Below, piece by piece: positions 51,259 to 62,865 of a DNA stretch of 64,000 bases. Both the position numbers and the translations under genes were made by a program. How positions within the stretch are numbered: position 1 is the first letter of the stretch; each line of letters begins with the position of its first letter. The notes under the pieces were generated by a model that saw only the letters and a list, made by a program, of their open reading frames with translations, was not told where the DNA came from and did not search any database. The DNA is from Phallus indusiatus (Eukaryota > Basidiomycota > Agaricomycetes > Phallales > Phallaceae): assembly GCA_027605045.1 (NCBI GenBank), contig JAQFWX010000027.1:310001-374000 (forward strand). Reading direction: 5' to 3'.

Positions 51259-53943
51259 TTATGCAGCAGCTTCCGATGAATCAACCTTGCTGTTCAGTTT
51301 TCGATTCCGAATAAGCAGAGCGCTGATCGATGCTAATCCACCTGCTGGCACGCCTAGTATGAATATGTAACGCAATGAAAGCTGATGAAACGAAATTTCA
51401 GTAAGATTTTTTTTTCAAGGTGAAATGACATACGACGTAGGCGTGTATCACCTCTGTCCGTTGATCTACGGGTAATGTCCACACAGCAGTGATAGATTGA
51501 AGGACAAGTTCGAAAGGAGCATCAGGCGCTAGTTCTTTCAAATACTGTCCAAGCTAAAGAAAAGGAAGAAGAGGGTGAGTTTTTTCTTTCTATTTCCGGG
51601 ATAGCTCTGTCAAAAATTTCTCACCTTGTTTGTGAATAATGCGCTGCCTATTCCAATACCGGCCATGCGTCCCAAGAATCCGATAAATGCGGTCAATGAT
51701 GTCGCGTATCTGATGTCGATTAGATTATCGGCATATTCGGCTAATTTTTGCAGTTTATGGTTAGTTTGGCGCAATTCAGAATGAATTAGTGAGATTTTAT
51801 GTACCTTGAGCCGCCACAGTGGGGAGCTGCATTGTGGCACCGATGCTGATGGCCCAAAGGATTTGATACCCAGCCAAACTAGCTTCGGAAGTATGCTCGT
51901 TGATTGTAAATTCTAATCCACTGCAAATAGTCGGGTCAATAATAACTCTTCGTTCAAACGGTTTTTTTGTCTCTGAGAACCGAACTTACGCAGCGACTGC
52001 GCCTAATAACGGAATTAAGACAATTAAATGCCAGTATCTTCCTATTTTTCCTACAATAACGCCTGATATTACGGCGGAAAAAGAAGTGACGAGCGATAGG
52101 GGTAGGATATCAACGCCCGATTGAGCGGGACTGACGCCTGCATTGGAGATTAGAACTGTTGAGGGCAGTAGGAAACAGCTTCGACTCACCTTTCACTGCT
52201 TGATACCATGTCGCCAGGTAGACATTGCTCACCCTATCAGATGGATCAGTCTTCTATTTACACCCTAACGAATGACTCGGGAGAAGAGGAGAAGAAGAAA
52301 AAAACTAACATCAAGCTCATCCAAATGAAGAAGTTGGCTAAAGAACAACCAATGATGCTCCTGTTTTTCAAAAGACGGATGGGAAGGATGGCTTCTGTTC
52401 CGCGATACCACGACCATAGGACGAATAAGGCTGCAAGGACAGCGGAGGCAACAAAAAACTAAGAGAAGGGTGTGAATGCTATGACCCTGCAAAATCAATT
52501 GAAAACCAATTACGGAAATAATGATAGCGCTGTCCCACGGATGCGCGTTCCCACCCTCCACAAGGGCATAAAGGAACATGATAGTAGCACCAATAACCAG
52601 GACAGCGCCTAACAGGGTTCAGTAAGTTATATTTTCGTTAATTTCGTCAAAAAAGAAAAAGAAAACATACCGACGAAATCGACGCTGAATAATACCCGCC
52701 ATCCCTGACGGTTTTCTTTTCTAGGCGGTGCGGGATAATTCGGAAGGAACAAAAATACTACAAGCTATATCCACATTATAGGTAGGACAACAAAGTCTTA
52801 ATAACGTATAATACGTACTGCAGCAATTCCGCCGACTATGATTGAGAAAAGTTAATCAGTTTCTTGGAAAAATATTTCTTATAGCAAACTTACTAGGAAG
52901 ATTCTGAGTAGTGGTTAGTAACAGTGAAGATGTTTCAAATAAGGATAACCTACGATGTAGAAACACCACCTCCATGAAGAAACTTGAGTCAAAGCACCTC
53001 CGACTAGTGGGCCTATGCAGCGTGAAAAGTCAGTTTTGCAAGGAAAAACTTGAAGAGATCACGAAGTACCAATGACTGATGAGAGACCGAAAACCGCCCC
53101 AACTATACCGAACAGTCTAGCACGTTTTTCAAGCGGTGCAATCTGATTGAATGAGCGGTAGTTTAGCACACGATTAGAAATATATATGCATATACTGCCT
53201 ACCTGTGCGATTGCGGTAAATGTCACCACATAAAGACCGGCGGCTCCAATTCCAGCAATTCCACGTCCGAAAAGGAGGAAGTTTATCTTCGGAAGGAAGA
53301 ATGACGTAAGAATAATAGGACATGCCAAAAAAAAGGGTACAAACATTGAAGGCGACCCCACACAACAGACTACCCAATTCGAAAATAAAGATAGAGCCCA
53401 ATACGAATTGTTTCAATGGAACCAAGTTTAATACTTGACCAAAAACCTACAGAATATCGGTGAGTTGTGAATCCGGGTTTCTTTTCTATAGGCGACTTAC
53501 GATCATGAAGCATGCCATCGTGAGAAAGTATGCATTTGGAATCCACGATATCTAGAGATGAGCAATCAGCTCACATCTCAAATTAAGATGATAGAGCAAT
53601 TACTTACGTCGGATAGGGCGTCAAACTGACTAACGATATGTGGAATAGCAGTTGCTAAGGGGGGGCAAAGGTATTAAAAAGAGGCGATATGCTTTCAGCA
53701 GGAAAGAAACTCACTCAAGATGAGCTGGTCCAAAGCTGGTAGGAACAGGGATAACATGAAACCAGTTATGACAATAGCTAATGCCCACCCCTCGAGGTAC
53801 TGAGTCTCGGACGCAGTGACATCCGACACGGACTGCTTCTCACTCGAGGAGTCTTTTTCTTTTTCGAGTGTATCGACTGTACGAATGCTTGACTCTGCGT
53901 CGTCGACAAGGGTCGTTGTACGTGAGGAGAGCGAGAGAACCAT
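51259..53943 (-). CDS. MFS drug/H+ antiporter (DHA2, 14-TM type)
   Basis: A multi-exon gene. The N-terminus is a soluble acidic/Ser-rich tail (start MVLSLSSRTTTLVDDAESS). It is followed by TM1 (LEGWALAIVITGFMLSLFLP) ending at LDQLIL. Further segments: VPLKQFVLGSIFIFELGSLL; the family-typical GRGIAGIGAAGLYVVTFTAI; EKRARLFGIVGAVFGLSSVI; an exon at about 52.95-53.03 kb (IGPLVGGALTQVSSWRWCFY); and a last membrane helix with short tail ending SSEAAA and stop. These are the signatures of fungal 14-spanner MFS exporters at the plasma membrane, exporting toxins, drugs or amino acids. Substrate cannot be told. No biosynthetic genes lie beside it. A TATA-like box lies about 95 bp upstream. Confidence 0.88.
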
Positions 53944-56900
53944 TTCTGTGAAAGCACTAGGGGGATCGAGCAGCGGTGCAGTCTGAGAGAGTCAGAGAAG
54001 CAAGTTCGTTCAATCGAGTGCCATGCATGAAGGATTTATATACGCAAAATTAGAGGGCTTTGATGTAAAGTTAAAGCGCCGTATTCCGGTTCATCTGGAG
54101 TTTGTAAACAAACTTCGGCCTGATCTTACGCATCACGGGAGGTGTTCGCCCTAGGGAAAATCTTCCAAACCCTGGCTTCCGGTTGCTTAGGTTCCTCATC
54201 GTATCTTCAACTTTGTTGCCCCTGTTGAGTCTTTGCCCGTTTTGGCACCAAAGCCACACTAAACGTTCCAAGAGCATTTGCGTTAAACTTAACTCGATAT
54301 TCGTCTCGCATCTTGAAACAACTTCTCAAGGGGACGGAAATGAAGGCAGCGACAAAATTGCGATGTGCGACATGAACGGGAGTATACCGTCAACATGCCT
54401 TCCACATCGGAGTTTAATGCTTATGTGAGCTGTCTAGCTTCTGCCGCGGTTTCCGTGCTGACTACACCTGACTCTACCCCAGTGGAATCCTGAATTCTGT
54501 ACACACCGTGATTGATAAATTTATCATCATCATCATTTTTATGTCGTGCCTTCAACAATTATTGTTGACTTCGCATCGAATCCATATCGACGGTCAAGAG
54601 GCTTCCGTTGGGTAACTCCGAAGCCCAGCGCCACACACAGGTTCCGACGTCAGTCAACTATTTCGTGCTTTGTCAATTGCACTATTATTATTCAAAGTAC
54701 TGAGAAGTACATCAGTCACCAACTAAGATTATTGGGCATTTCACATTGCAGTCAAGGCGCTGTCATATTGCGTCAGGTGTCCCTATACTCATTGATCGTC
54801 CTCTTGAGATTGCGGTGTTATCGAACGTTCTTGGATGGCTCCGTCAAGCATGGATTGATAACTCAGGTTCACGGATGCTTCTTAGCGCTTAACTACGGTT
54901 AATTGGTTATCCTGCATGCTTCCTTTTGCACCGAATGACACTGAGCGAATTTTTCTGTGCCAATGGTGGGCGTGTAATCAACTTTTATTCATAGGAAAGA
55001 ATTCGTTGACGTATTCGCCTGTGCTAGCTGATATGACGAGCTTAAAGATTGTGTACGACTCATAATGCTTGTTACACTCACGCAGTCATGCTAAAAGGTT
55101 TTTCAAGCTATCAAGAACAAGAGATCGACACTGCTTCTATTTCGGGTAAGGTCTCACATGCGCTCGCTTTCTTTTCAAAATCAATTGACCGTGTTAGGTC
55201 TGAGCCTAACTTAAGGCCCTAATGCAGGCTGCGTTACAACATGGAGTATTTCTTATATTGCACTGAATATGTATCAGGAAGGATGCCAGGAAGGAAGAGA
55301 AGTCACCCTAAATGACATTCAACAACTTCAGGTTCATACTTCGAGAATTATTTTTTTTTTATTTCGGCATAAATATTCCAGAGACTTTGAAGTGAATTCG
55401 GTCCTTAGGGTATAATTCACGTGGTACGCAGGGCCAGGCATAATTGGCCATCATGATGATGCCTGCACCTCAGGTCTTCAGGGTTGTTCCTATATAGGTC
55501 ATGGTTTGAACTTATTTGGTGGTATTCTAATAGCATGAGGGCGCAAATTTATGCTTTACGAACAATCTCGGCGAGCAACGACAAATTAGTGGGTCATCGT
55601 AAAAAAAAAGCTATCGCTATTTGAATGGTTTGTGGGAGTTGTTGCAATATATTTACAGTAACAGATTGAATATCTTCAGGGCGAATCCCTCAGACATGAT
55701 GACAACGTCGCTGTGCTATATAACACGGGGGAGAGAAATGAGTGATGGAACTCTGGGTGAGTAAATAGTAACTATGACAATGGCATAAAAACTGAGCCTT
55801 ACTCTGTAGGAGTCAGCCCAGTCTTCAAGCTGGCAGTGCTGTGTATGTGATCTTTTGATTAGTGATATATCGTTCATCATATTCCTCGGACTTTCAATGG
55901 TGACACCTCAACGACTAATGAGAATTGATGCACAGAATTGCGATAGTTTGGGATGATAACATAGAAACCAATACAATTAATCAATGGTCAACTAGCAAAA
56001 TCGATCTCTGATAAACTAAGGACGCGCATGCGTACAAGCCATAATACACGTTTGTTTCTAAAACTTAGTTTATCGTGTGGCGTTAAGTGTTCGAACGTGA
56101 AACCACTAAGTTTCACGACGAGGGAATGACGCCACACGGCCTCGAACAAGAACAAACCATCTTCTAGATTCAGTTTGCAGGGTTGCGGCCAATCAACATC
56201 ACGAGCTCAGGACTCCAACACATTAATTTCCTTAATACTTCTTTGTTGTTGGAAACCCCAAACATCCTGATACCCCAAGCGCTGCTTTCACTAACGTCGA
56301 AAGTCTGGTATGCACGTAGTTCATGTAGTCTCGCCTCTTGATGAAAGCTCCGTGAGCGTGTGATTGAACAGTCAGTCAATGTCATTTTGTTTTGTATATA
56401 GCTGTTAACAGAAGAGAATTATCGTTGAGCCGAAAACTTGCTGTTTACGGAATAATTCACAGGATGATCTCCTTATGACCATACGCTTATAGTAAACGGA
56501 GGTTCTTTGTCGCGAGGGGCCGAGGAGAACGAAAAAATCTAAGTCTATGACCCAAAATATATAACTTCTCAGTTCGATCTTGCGGTCCCTGCCAAGTTCC
56601 CTGTCTCCAAATTCCCCAAGATTCCGAAGAACCCTAATTTCTCTTTAGAACTTCGTCATAATTGAAGGCGGGTTCGAGCCAGCGTTGGTATCAAATGGGA
56701 CAACTTGCGCGCATAAAAATATCATGCTATACACATGATATTGAGCGCGGCTTGACTCTTGTTGATTATGACTTAAGCTCAACGTCGACACCTGATATTT
56801 ACTGCATATCGTGTATAGACATATATTGCACCTTAGGATTGCAGGGCAGACAGAGGTCATTGATCTCGGTGTTATCCGGAACGACCTTCCCGAAAGCTTC

Positions 56901-57699
56901 CTTACTATGCATTTGATAGCGTTGGATCGTTCTCATCTCTTCTCCCTGTGTCATATTTACCTATGTACATGGTTGCTAGAAGCGACGGAAGCAAAGCATG
57001 AATTGAGGCGATGCGAATCGTAGCTGTGAATGTAAGGGAAAACATTTAACCAACTCTATCTTTCGTCACGATCACGCCTTATCCGGAAGTTTCTGAGGTA
57101 GACAACATAGAATGGTAAATAGGAAATTAAAATCAAGAATGACGCGTGACTACTGACGAATGATGAATGAGCGGTATACCAAGTCGTCAACAAAGTCGGG
57201 TTAAAGCGTAAAGCTCCACCCTGGGCATAATTTAAGGATGTAGAGGACGAACTATTCGTCCTACCAGTTACGAATTGCCAAAAGAAATAATCCACAGAGT
57301 TAGGACTGTTCCCTTCGAGTGACGAGTTAGCACTAGTTAGTAGTTGCTCCCAAAGAAACCCAAGTTGGCATTTACCTCTATTAGGAAGGAGACTGGGTTC
57401 TGAGATCACTTCCAAATCATGGGTCGATCCAGGATCTTGAACCTTGCGGCACTGCAGGACTGGCAACCCATTATCCCACAACAACCGAGTTTGCCAGCAC
57501 CGCTGCTCCAGATTTCAAAGGGTCAAAGAAAATATTATGTGAAGGTCAAAAGTTTTTTGTCGATTAGTTTCTCCAAAAGGTGAACTCTAGGATTCAGTCT
57601 TGCGGTGCGGTAAGACATCATAAATCATGATAATCTCTGGGTACAGCTAGATACAGCGTGTGGATTTCGAATAATACAATCTACCATCTCACAAAGGAT
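53944..57699. other. Gene-poor interval
   Basis: Frames at 54546-54902 (+) and 57056-57484 (-) lack motifs and splice context. No repeat or RNA gene was recognised. Confidence 0.45.
54034..54042 (-). promoter_or_regulatory. TATA-like box of the MFS gene
   Basis: TATATAAAT on the - strand, about 95 bp before the start codon. Confidence 0.55.
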
Positions 57700-59172
57700 T
57701 TCAGCTATTGAATTACAATATAAAAATCGGTACCCAAAATAACTTCATAGTTTCACGCACAAGCTTGGGGTCTTTCGAGACGTCTTCCAGGCCAACTGGA
57801 ACGATGTCTGTGCCGTCGAAACCACTTTCTATGCCAACACTGCCAACATTCTGTCGTCAAAAAAAAAGGACGCGAGTAAGAGTTTATTTGACAAACTGAT
57901 CCCGTTCAGTCATCTTTCCTACGTGCTCGACATGATCCGCTACAGTGGCTATTGTTGCATTTCCATCTGCTGCAACAAATACTGGAACAAAATCACCTAT
58001 TTACAATCTTAGTCTTTTGATTCGTGTAAAAAAATTCGACGCCCAAACCATAACAACACCGTCTTTTTGTCCCTCCCCGGTACCAATCATTCTCAAAATA
58101 TGATCTGGCACATTCCTTGAAACATTCCACACAGCTTTAGCAGACGAGTGGCTCCATATTACCGGAGCCTTGCTCAGCTGAATTGCTTGAATGGTCGGAT
58201 CATCTGATGTAGGTGAGAAATCTATCAACATCCCTAGCCGGTTCATCTCTTTGATGAGGGTACCCACCGAAATGACTAACGTGAGATATAAATATGTACA
58301 AGACCTCTCAATGTTTTTCACCTAAGTCCCTTGTATCTTGGTTCGAGCGGTGTCAATGTACCACCCGACTCTGCAAACGCATTGATACAGACATGCGTGA
58401 GCGTCATATACCTCACGCTCAATTCATAATACATTCGCAGAGACGACAGTGAGTTTCTCAAAGGATATCGATGGCCACTAAATTCAAAGTTTTCAATAAG
58501 TGAAATAACACGAGAAATTTGGATGTTTTTTTACCCTTCTAGACCCAACATGCTGGCTACTTTGCTATGAGAGATAGCTTTACGCAAAGGTTGTGTATCA
58601 GTTGTGAGTTGAAAGACCTATTTGTGTTCAGTGCACAACAGATGAACACCGTGATACATTGAGAGTGTACGTCATTATGCTGACCAAACATAGAAAAACC
58701 TCAACAGAAGAGTCCACCGAGTTTTCCGGTGCGTAATCGCGGGATGTCGATGTGCCCCGGAAACGTTTGGCGTGAATCCGCCGCTGTGACGTTGTTTCTG
58801 AATTCAGTACGGACGATATACGGTGAATCTGAGATTGGGCCAGGAGAATAGCGGTCACTTTAAGAGCTAAACGAACCAATATGACTATCCTAGCCCGAGC
58901 CGAGACCAATGTCCAAGACGCAAGACCATTAGAATTTATAATAATCAAAACAACGGAGTTAACTTACATAACGGGTGCCTTGGATAATATAGTCAACGCA
59001 GCCTTGTGTGGATCCTCAAACAGCGATCCATTCCATACTGTGAGGATCAAAACCAAACTGACACCGAAAAGAGAAATCAACGATGAGTTCTTCTTTATTC
59101 CCTGCTGTCTATTACGCTTCTGTCACTCAACAATGCCGAATGTTCGTCGCCATTGATGGTTGATGAAGACAT
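57700..59172 (-). pseudogene. Decaying membrane dipeptidase (peptidase family M19)
   Basis: Family blocks appear in order on the - strand. N-terminus MSSSTINGDEHSALLSD (59172), then a frame change near 59.11 kb. A membrane anchor follows (SLVLILTVWNGSLFEDPHKA), then PGHIDIPRLRTGKLGGLF near 58730, FQLTTDTQPLRKAISHSKVA near 58600, YELSVRYMTLTHVCINAFAE near 58400, EMNRLGMLIDFSPTSDD near 58220, VIWSHSSAKAVWNVSRNVP near 58150, NATIATVADHVEHVGKM near 57940 and GFDGTDIVPVGLEDVSKDP near 57800. M19 enzymes bind two zincs. Here the HxD motif reads DSHIG (Asp lost), the SHxS histidine reads SPTS (lost), and frames shift between blocks. The family C-terminus (TGGNxLR region) was not found. Best read as a non-functional relic; sequencing errors are a lesser alternative. 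Confidence 0.75.
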
Positions 59173-59974
59173 CCATATCGGAGAAGAAGGCTGAGTGTAA
59201 CCGTTCCACGTTCAGGATCACGGATGTACCAACTGCCACGGGGAGCGAGACGGAACAGAAAGCTCAAAGCGGAACGTTACTAGTCGTTTTTCAATCGTAC
59301 TATATCATTCCACGCCCCAATCACGTGCAAGCTGAAAAATTATCTTAAAAAGGTAATATGCGAAGTACTTATGGCTTTATCAACAAGATCACTCACATTT
59401 GTATAACATATGTATAGGTTTTTTTTTCCCGTAAAAGACTTCTATACACATAATAGTTATTTGCCAATAGGTGCCTTACGGGATTTTACGCAGTTGATTC
59501 CCTAGGCTTATCGCTAAAAACGCGCGTCGTGTGGTTTTGCGCAACTTGTACTCTTTGTCCCAATATATATTGTCACTGGTATAAGCATTCACCAGAGGCG
59601 CTTTTTGGCAAGTAGTTCGCAGCGATTGGGTGTACTGGAGATAGACAACAGGAAATTTGTGAAAAGTTGTAAAGTAAAAGAGAAATTGACAAATGGACGC
59701 CGGTTTTAAGAGTCAGAGTCAAGTTCTTTGTTAACTCAGTAACTTACTACGTCAGTCCCTTGAAGCCTTCCTCATTAATCATGAATCATTGCTCAAGCGC
59801 TCAACGTCAACTCTTACGCGTATGTCACGTGTTATAACACGGTCCATAAGCGCTTACAATAAGCATCGATCGTCCCTTGTCCTCGTCCCCGTCTGGGGAC
59901 CATTCGTCGTGTCCTTGGATCGAAGTATTATAAATTGTACGTTTTCTTTCAAAATTCAGGCACTCATTTCGAAA
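59173..59974. other. Intergenic region between dipeptidase relic and FunK1 kinase
   Basis: No motif-bearing frame. An in-frame open extension of the kinase runs back to 59789 but its sequence looks non-coding. Confidence 0.5.
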
Positions 59975-62311
59975 ATGACCCCATCAAGCATAGCAAACAA
60001 CTCTCCCGTACCTGATAACGGCGAACGCGCTACACCGTCAACACCGCCGAAATTAAGAAGCAAGGCGGATAGTCTAGTTATAGACAGCACACCTATCTCG
60101 GGTAAATCTGCTAGCAAAGATCAGAATACATTGGAACAGGAGAACTTGAATATTCGCGTCAAGCAAATGGCGGACGAAATAACTGGCAAGATTGTCGGTC
60201 CCATGCCAGCACGACCATTCTTGGATGAGTACCTGAAGACGAACGTTACAATTAATGCCTCGGATCTTGATCGGTTTAGCACCGAAATCCAATTACTGGC
60301 ACCCATTACAAAGGAGGATACTATGTACCCTATATTTGTGAGTTCTACTTCATATCTCTTCAGGCCGTTGTCATTGAACTACTCACAGATCAGAAGTATT
60401 CAACCTTTATGCCCATTGTTACAATTCCGCGACACCCATTCAGCGGTCATGAAAGTTTTTAATAAGATCACCATTCGTCCTGATGTCTGTGCTTACATGG
60501 ACGACACCAACCTCCGACTTAACGATCCCACGCGGCCAGATATAATGATAGAATTCAAAGTTGATCCAGGTGACGATCCTTTCTTCGACGAGAAGGGACC
60601 TAGAAAGACATTATTACGTACCACCGACAAGGCAAGGGAAAGTTTGGGCCAAATCACCACCTACGCTGCTGCTCAGCAATCGGCTCAATTCAGGACGCAT
60701 GTGTTCTCAATGCTCATTCTACCTACCTATTTCAGGATGCTCCGCTGGGATAGATCTGGAATGATTGTCACTGAAAAGATCAAACTGACTGACCCACTTC
60801 TCCCTGAGTTCTTCCTCCGCTTCAGTCATGCAACACCAAAACAACAAGGAGTAGACGTTACAGTCACCAAACCCTCGGATGAAGATGCTGCTGCCGCTCG
60901 TAAAGCTCTCAAATTATCCTCCCGCGCCAACCTCGTACAGTTTTCGGTGTCACCTAACAAAGGAGGATACATTGTCGCCCGTAAAACATACATGGGATCA
61001 AGCAAGTCTCCTTTGGGACGTTCCACCAGATCCTTCCGTGCTTATTCTATACAGCATAAAGCAATTGTGTTCCTGAAGGAGGCTTGGCGCTATGCTTATC
61101 AGGAGCCTGAGCATAAAATCTATGCCAAACTCCATGAAAAACAGGTGCCTCACATAGCAACAGTTATAGACGGCGCGGACATTGGAGATCACGCAACGCA
61201 TACTCAGGATCTGGCAATGAAGGAACCTTCATGGGCCATTGACCGACCTAAAGGTCTGCGCAAACACAGACACTACCGGCTAGTTCTTAAAGAAGTCGCG
61301 TCTCACCTTACAACGTTTTCTTCAACAAAACATCTCGTACAAGTGATGCGTCAAGCTATTATTGGTGTGTCTCTAAACGTGATTGTTTTTTCATTCTAAC
61401 TAAATGTTCATTAGCACATCAGAAAGCGTATGATGGAACGAGCATACTGCATAGAGATATCAGCGTGAACAATGTCATGATCTATAATGGTGAAGCGCTT
61501 CTTATCGATTGGGATCTATCCAAGAGCGAGAATGAAGACCCAGCGCCAAGAGAGATTGAGAGAACGGTACGAGATATTTCTAAAGTCTTAAATTCCATCT
61601 ATAACATATATATATCAGGGTACTTGGCAGTTCATTGCTGCTCGGTTGCTGCGGAAAGTCGTGACGCCCCCAGGACCGCATAACTTGACAGATGACTTAG
61701 AATCATTTGTTCATCTTTTGACTTGGATGGCGTTTGTGCATACGGCTAGTAGCCTGGCTACATCGGATCCGGCCAGTGTGGCTCGTTTTGTAAAGGAAAC
61801 GTACGAAGAATCTCACCTACACCCATCTGGAGATTATTACGGAGGGCGCCACAAGGTTTCCCACTTACTCACTCGCGAAATGTTATACGATGCAGGGCTT
61901 TCCAGCAGAAATCTCTTTCTGTTACCTATGACGCTGACTGAACGATTTGCCGTCCGGTATGCGAGAGATCCGTCACAGCTATCTTTCTGGGAAACGAAGC
62001 CTCCTCATGAACTCGCCAAGAAGGAGGAAGTGGTCACTGCACACAAGGCTAAGCTTTCAAGTATTTCAAATTCGCAATGGATGATTACAATATTCGACCA
62101 ATATCTTAACACACCCAACTGGTCTGACAATGACGGTGCGGTAGATAACAAGCTCTGCGTGGAACCACCCGAAACGTCGACAGATCCCCCATCAAGAAAC
62201 AGTCTGCGAAGATCCCGGGAAAGTACTCATGAAGAAAGTCGGAAAAGGATGAAGACTTCAATGTCTCAATCAAGTAACTTGCAGACTGTGGTTGAGAGCG
62301 ATTCTCACTGA
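59975..62311 (+). CDS. FunK1-type fungal protein kinase
   Basis: Exons 59975-61364, 61415-61566 and 61619-62311 give 744 residues from the chosen start MTPSSIANN. FunK1 kinases are expanded in multicellular basidiomycetes. The N-terminal half has the family region before the kinase fold (RPDIMIEFKV, ESLGQITTYAAAQ, HVFSMLILP). Catalytic motifs: LHRDISVNNVMIYNGEALLIDWDLSK region with His476-Arg477-Asp478 and Asp495-Trp-Asp497 in place of DFG, and GTWQFIAARLL after the second intron. The C-terminal tail is Ser/Arg/Lys-rich, possibly a nuclear signal. An in-frame start at 59789 would add 62 residues; the later ATG was chosen because those residues are not family-like. A short segment near 60340-60440 reads oddly (YPIFVSSTSYLFRPLSLN) and may contain small introns. 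Substrates of this family are unknown. Confidence 0.88.
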
Positions 62312-62865
62312 ACATTATCGTAGTCTCTCGATTATCTTCGTTCTTGCGGCGGATATATCACTTTGGGCGTGTTATGGCCGTCGCCTTAGCTTAGATATTG
62401 TAATATAGAATCATAAATGTGATATTAATGATTATCAAACTTTCGATGAGAGCTACTGAATGACAAGCACTTTGGCATTATATTAAGATACATAGTGTCG
62501 ATATACCAATGGTTATCGCCGCGAGAGGTCCCGACACCCTAGCCACGGTTGTGACACGACATTGTACCAGGGAAGAACAAAAATCCCAGCGGAGAGGTGT
62601 TTTCAAGGCAACAATCAGTTAACGCGCATCAGCACTTCCGACTCATTGAAGCCGATCAACGTTGGTTGACATTGTCGAATATGAAGTTTCTGAAAATGTT
62701 TGAAATTTTCAACAGAAACGAATGTCGAACGTGCTTGCCCGCTTGCAAAACAATGTATTACTTTCAATTGTCACACTGATGCGCGACGAAAACGCACGCA
62801 TGATAAAGATTGATACTATGTACATACTTATCGATATATGTACTGCAGTGGATCCACTCCTTTCG
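62312..62865. other. Convergent intergenic region
   Basis: 3' flanks of the FunK1 kinase and the F-box-like gene; no coding signal. Confidence 0.55.

Noticed and set aside
57056..57484. 142-codon - strand frame downstream of the dipeptidase relic
   Set aside because: Not in register with the M19 family and no motif seen; likely chance.
59509..59560. GGTTTTGCGCAACTTG resembling the tip of the Tc1/mariner-like element
   Set aside because: The match is short and there is no second end or TA duplication.
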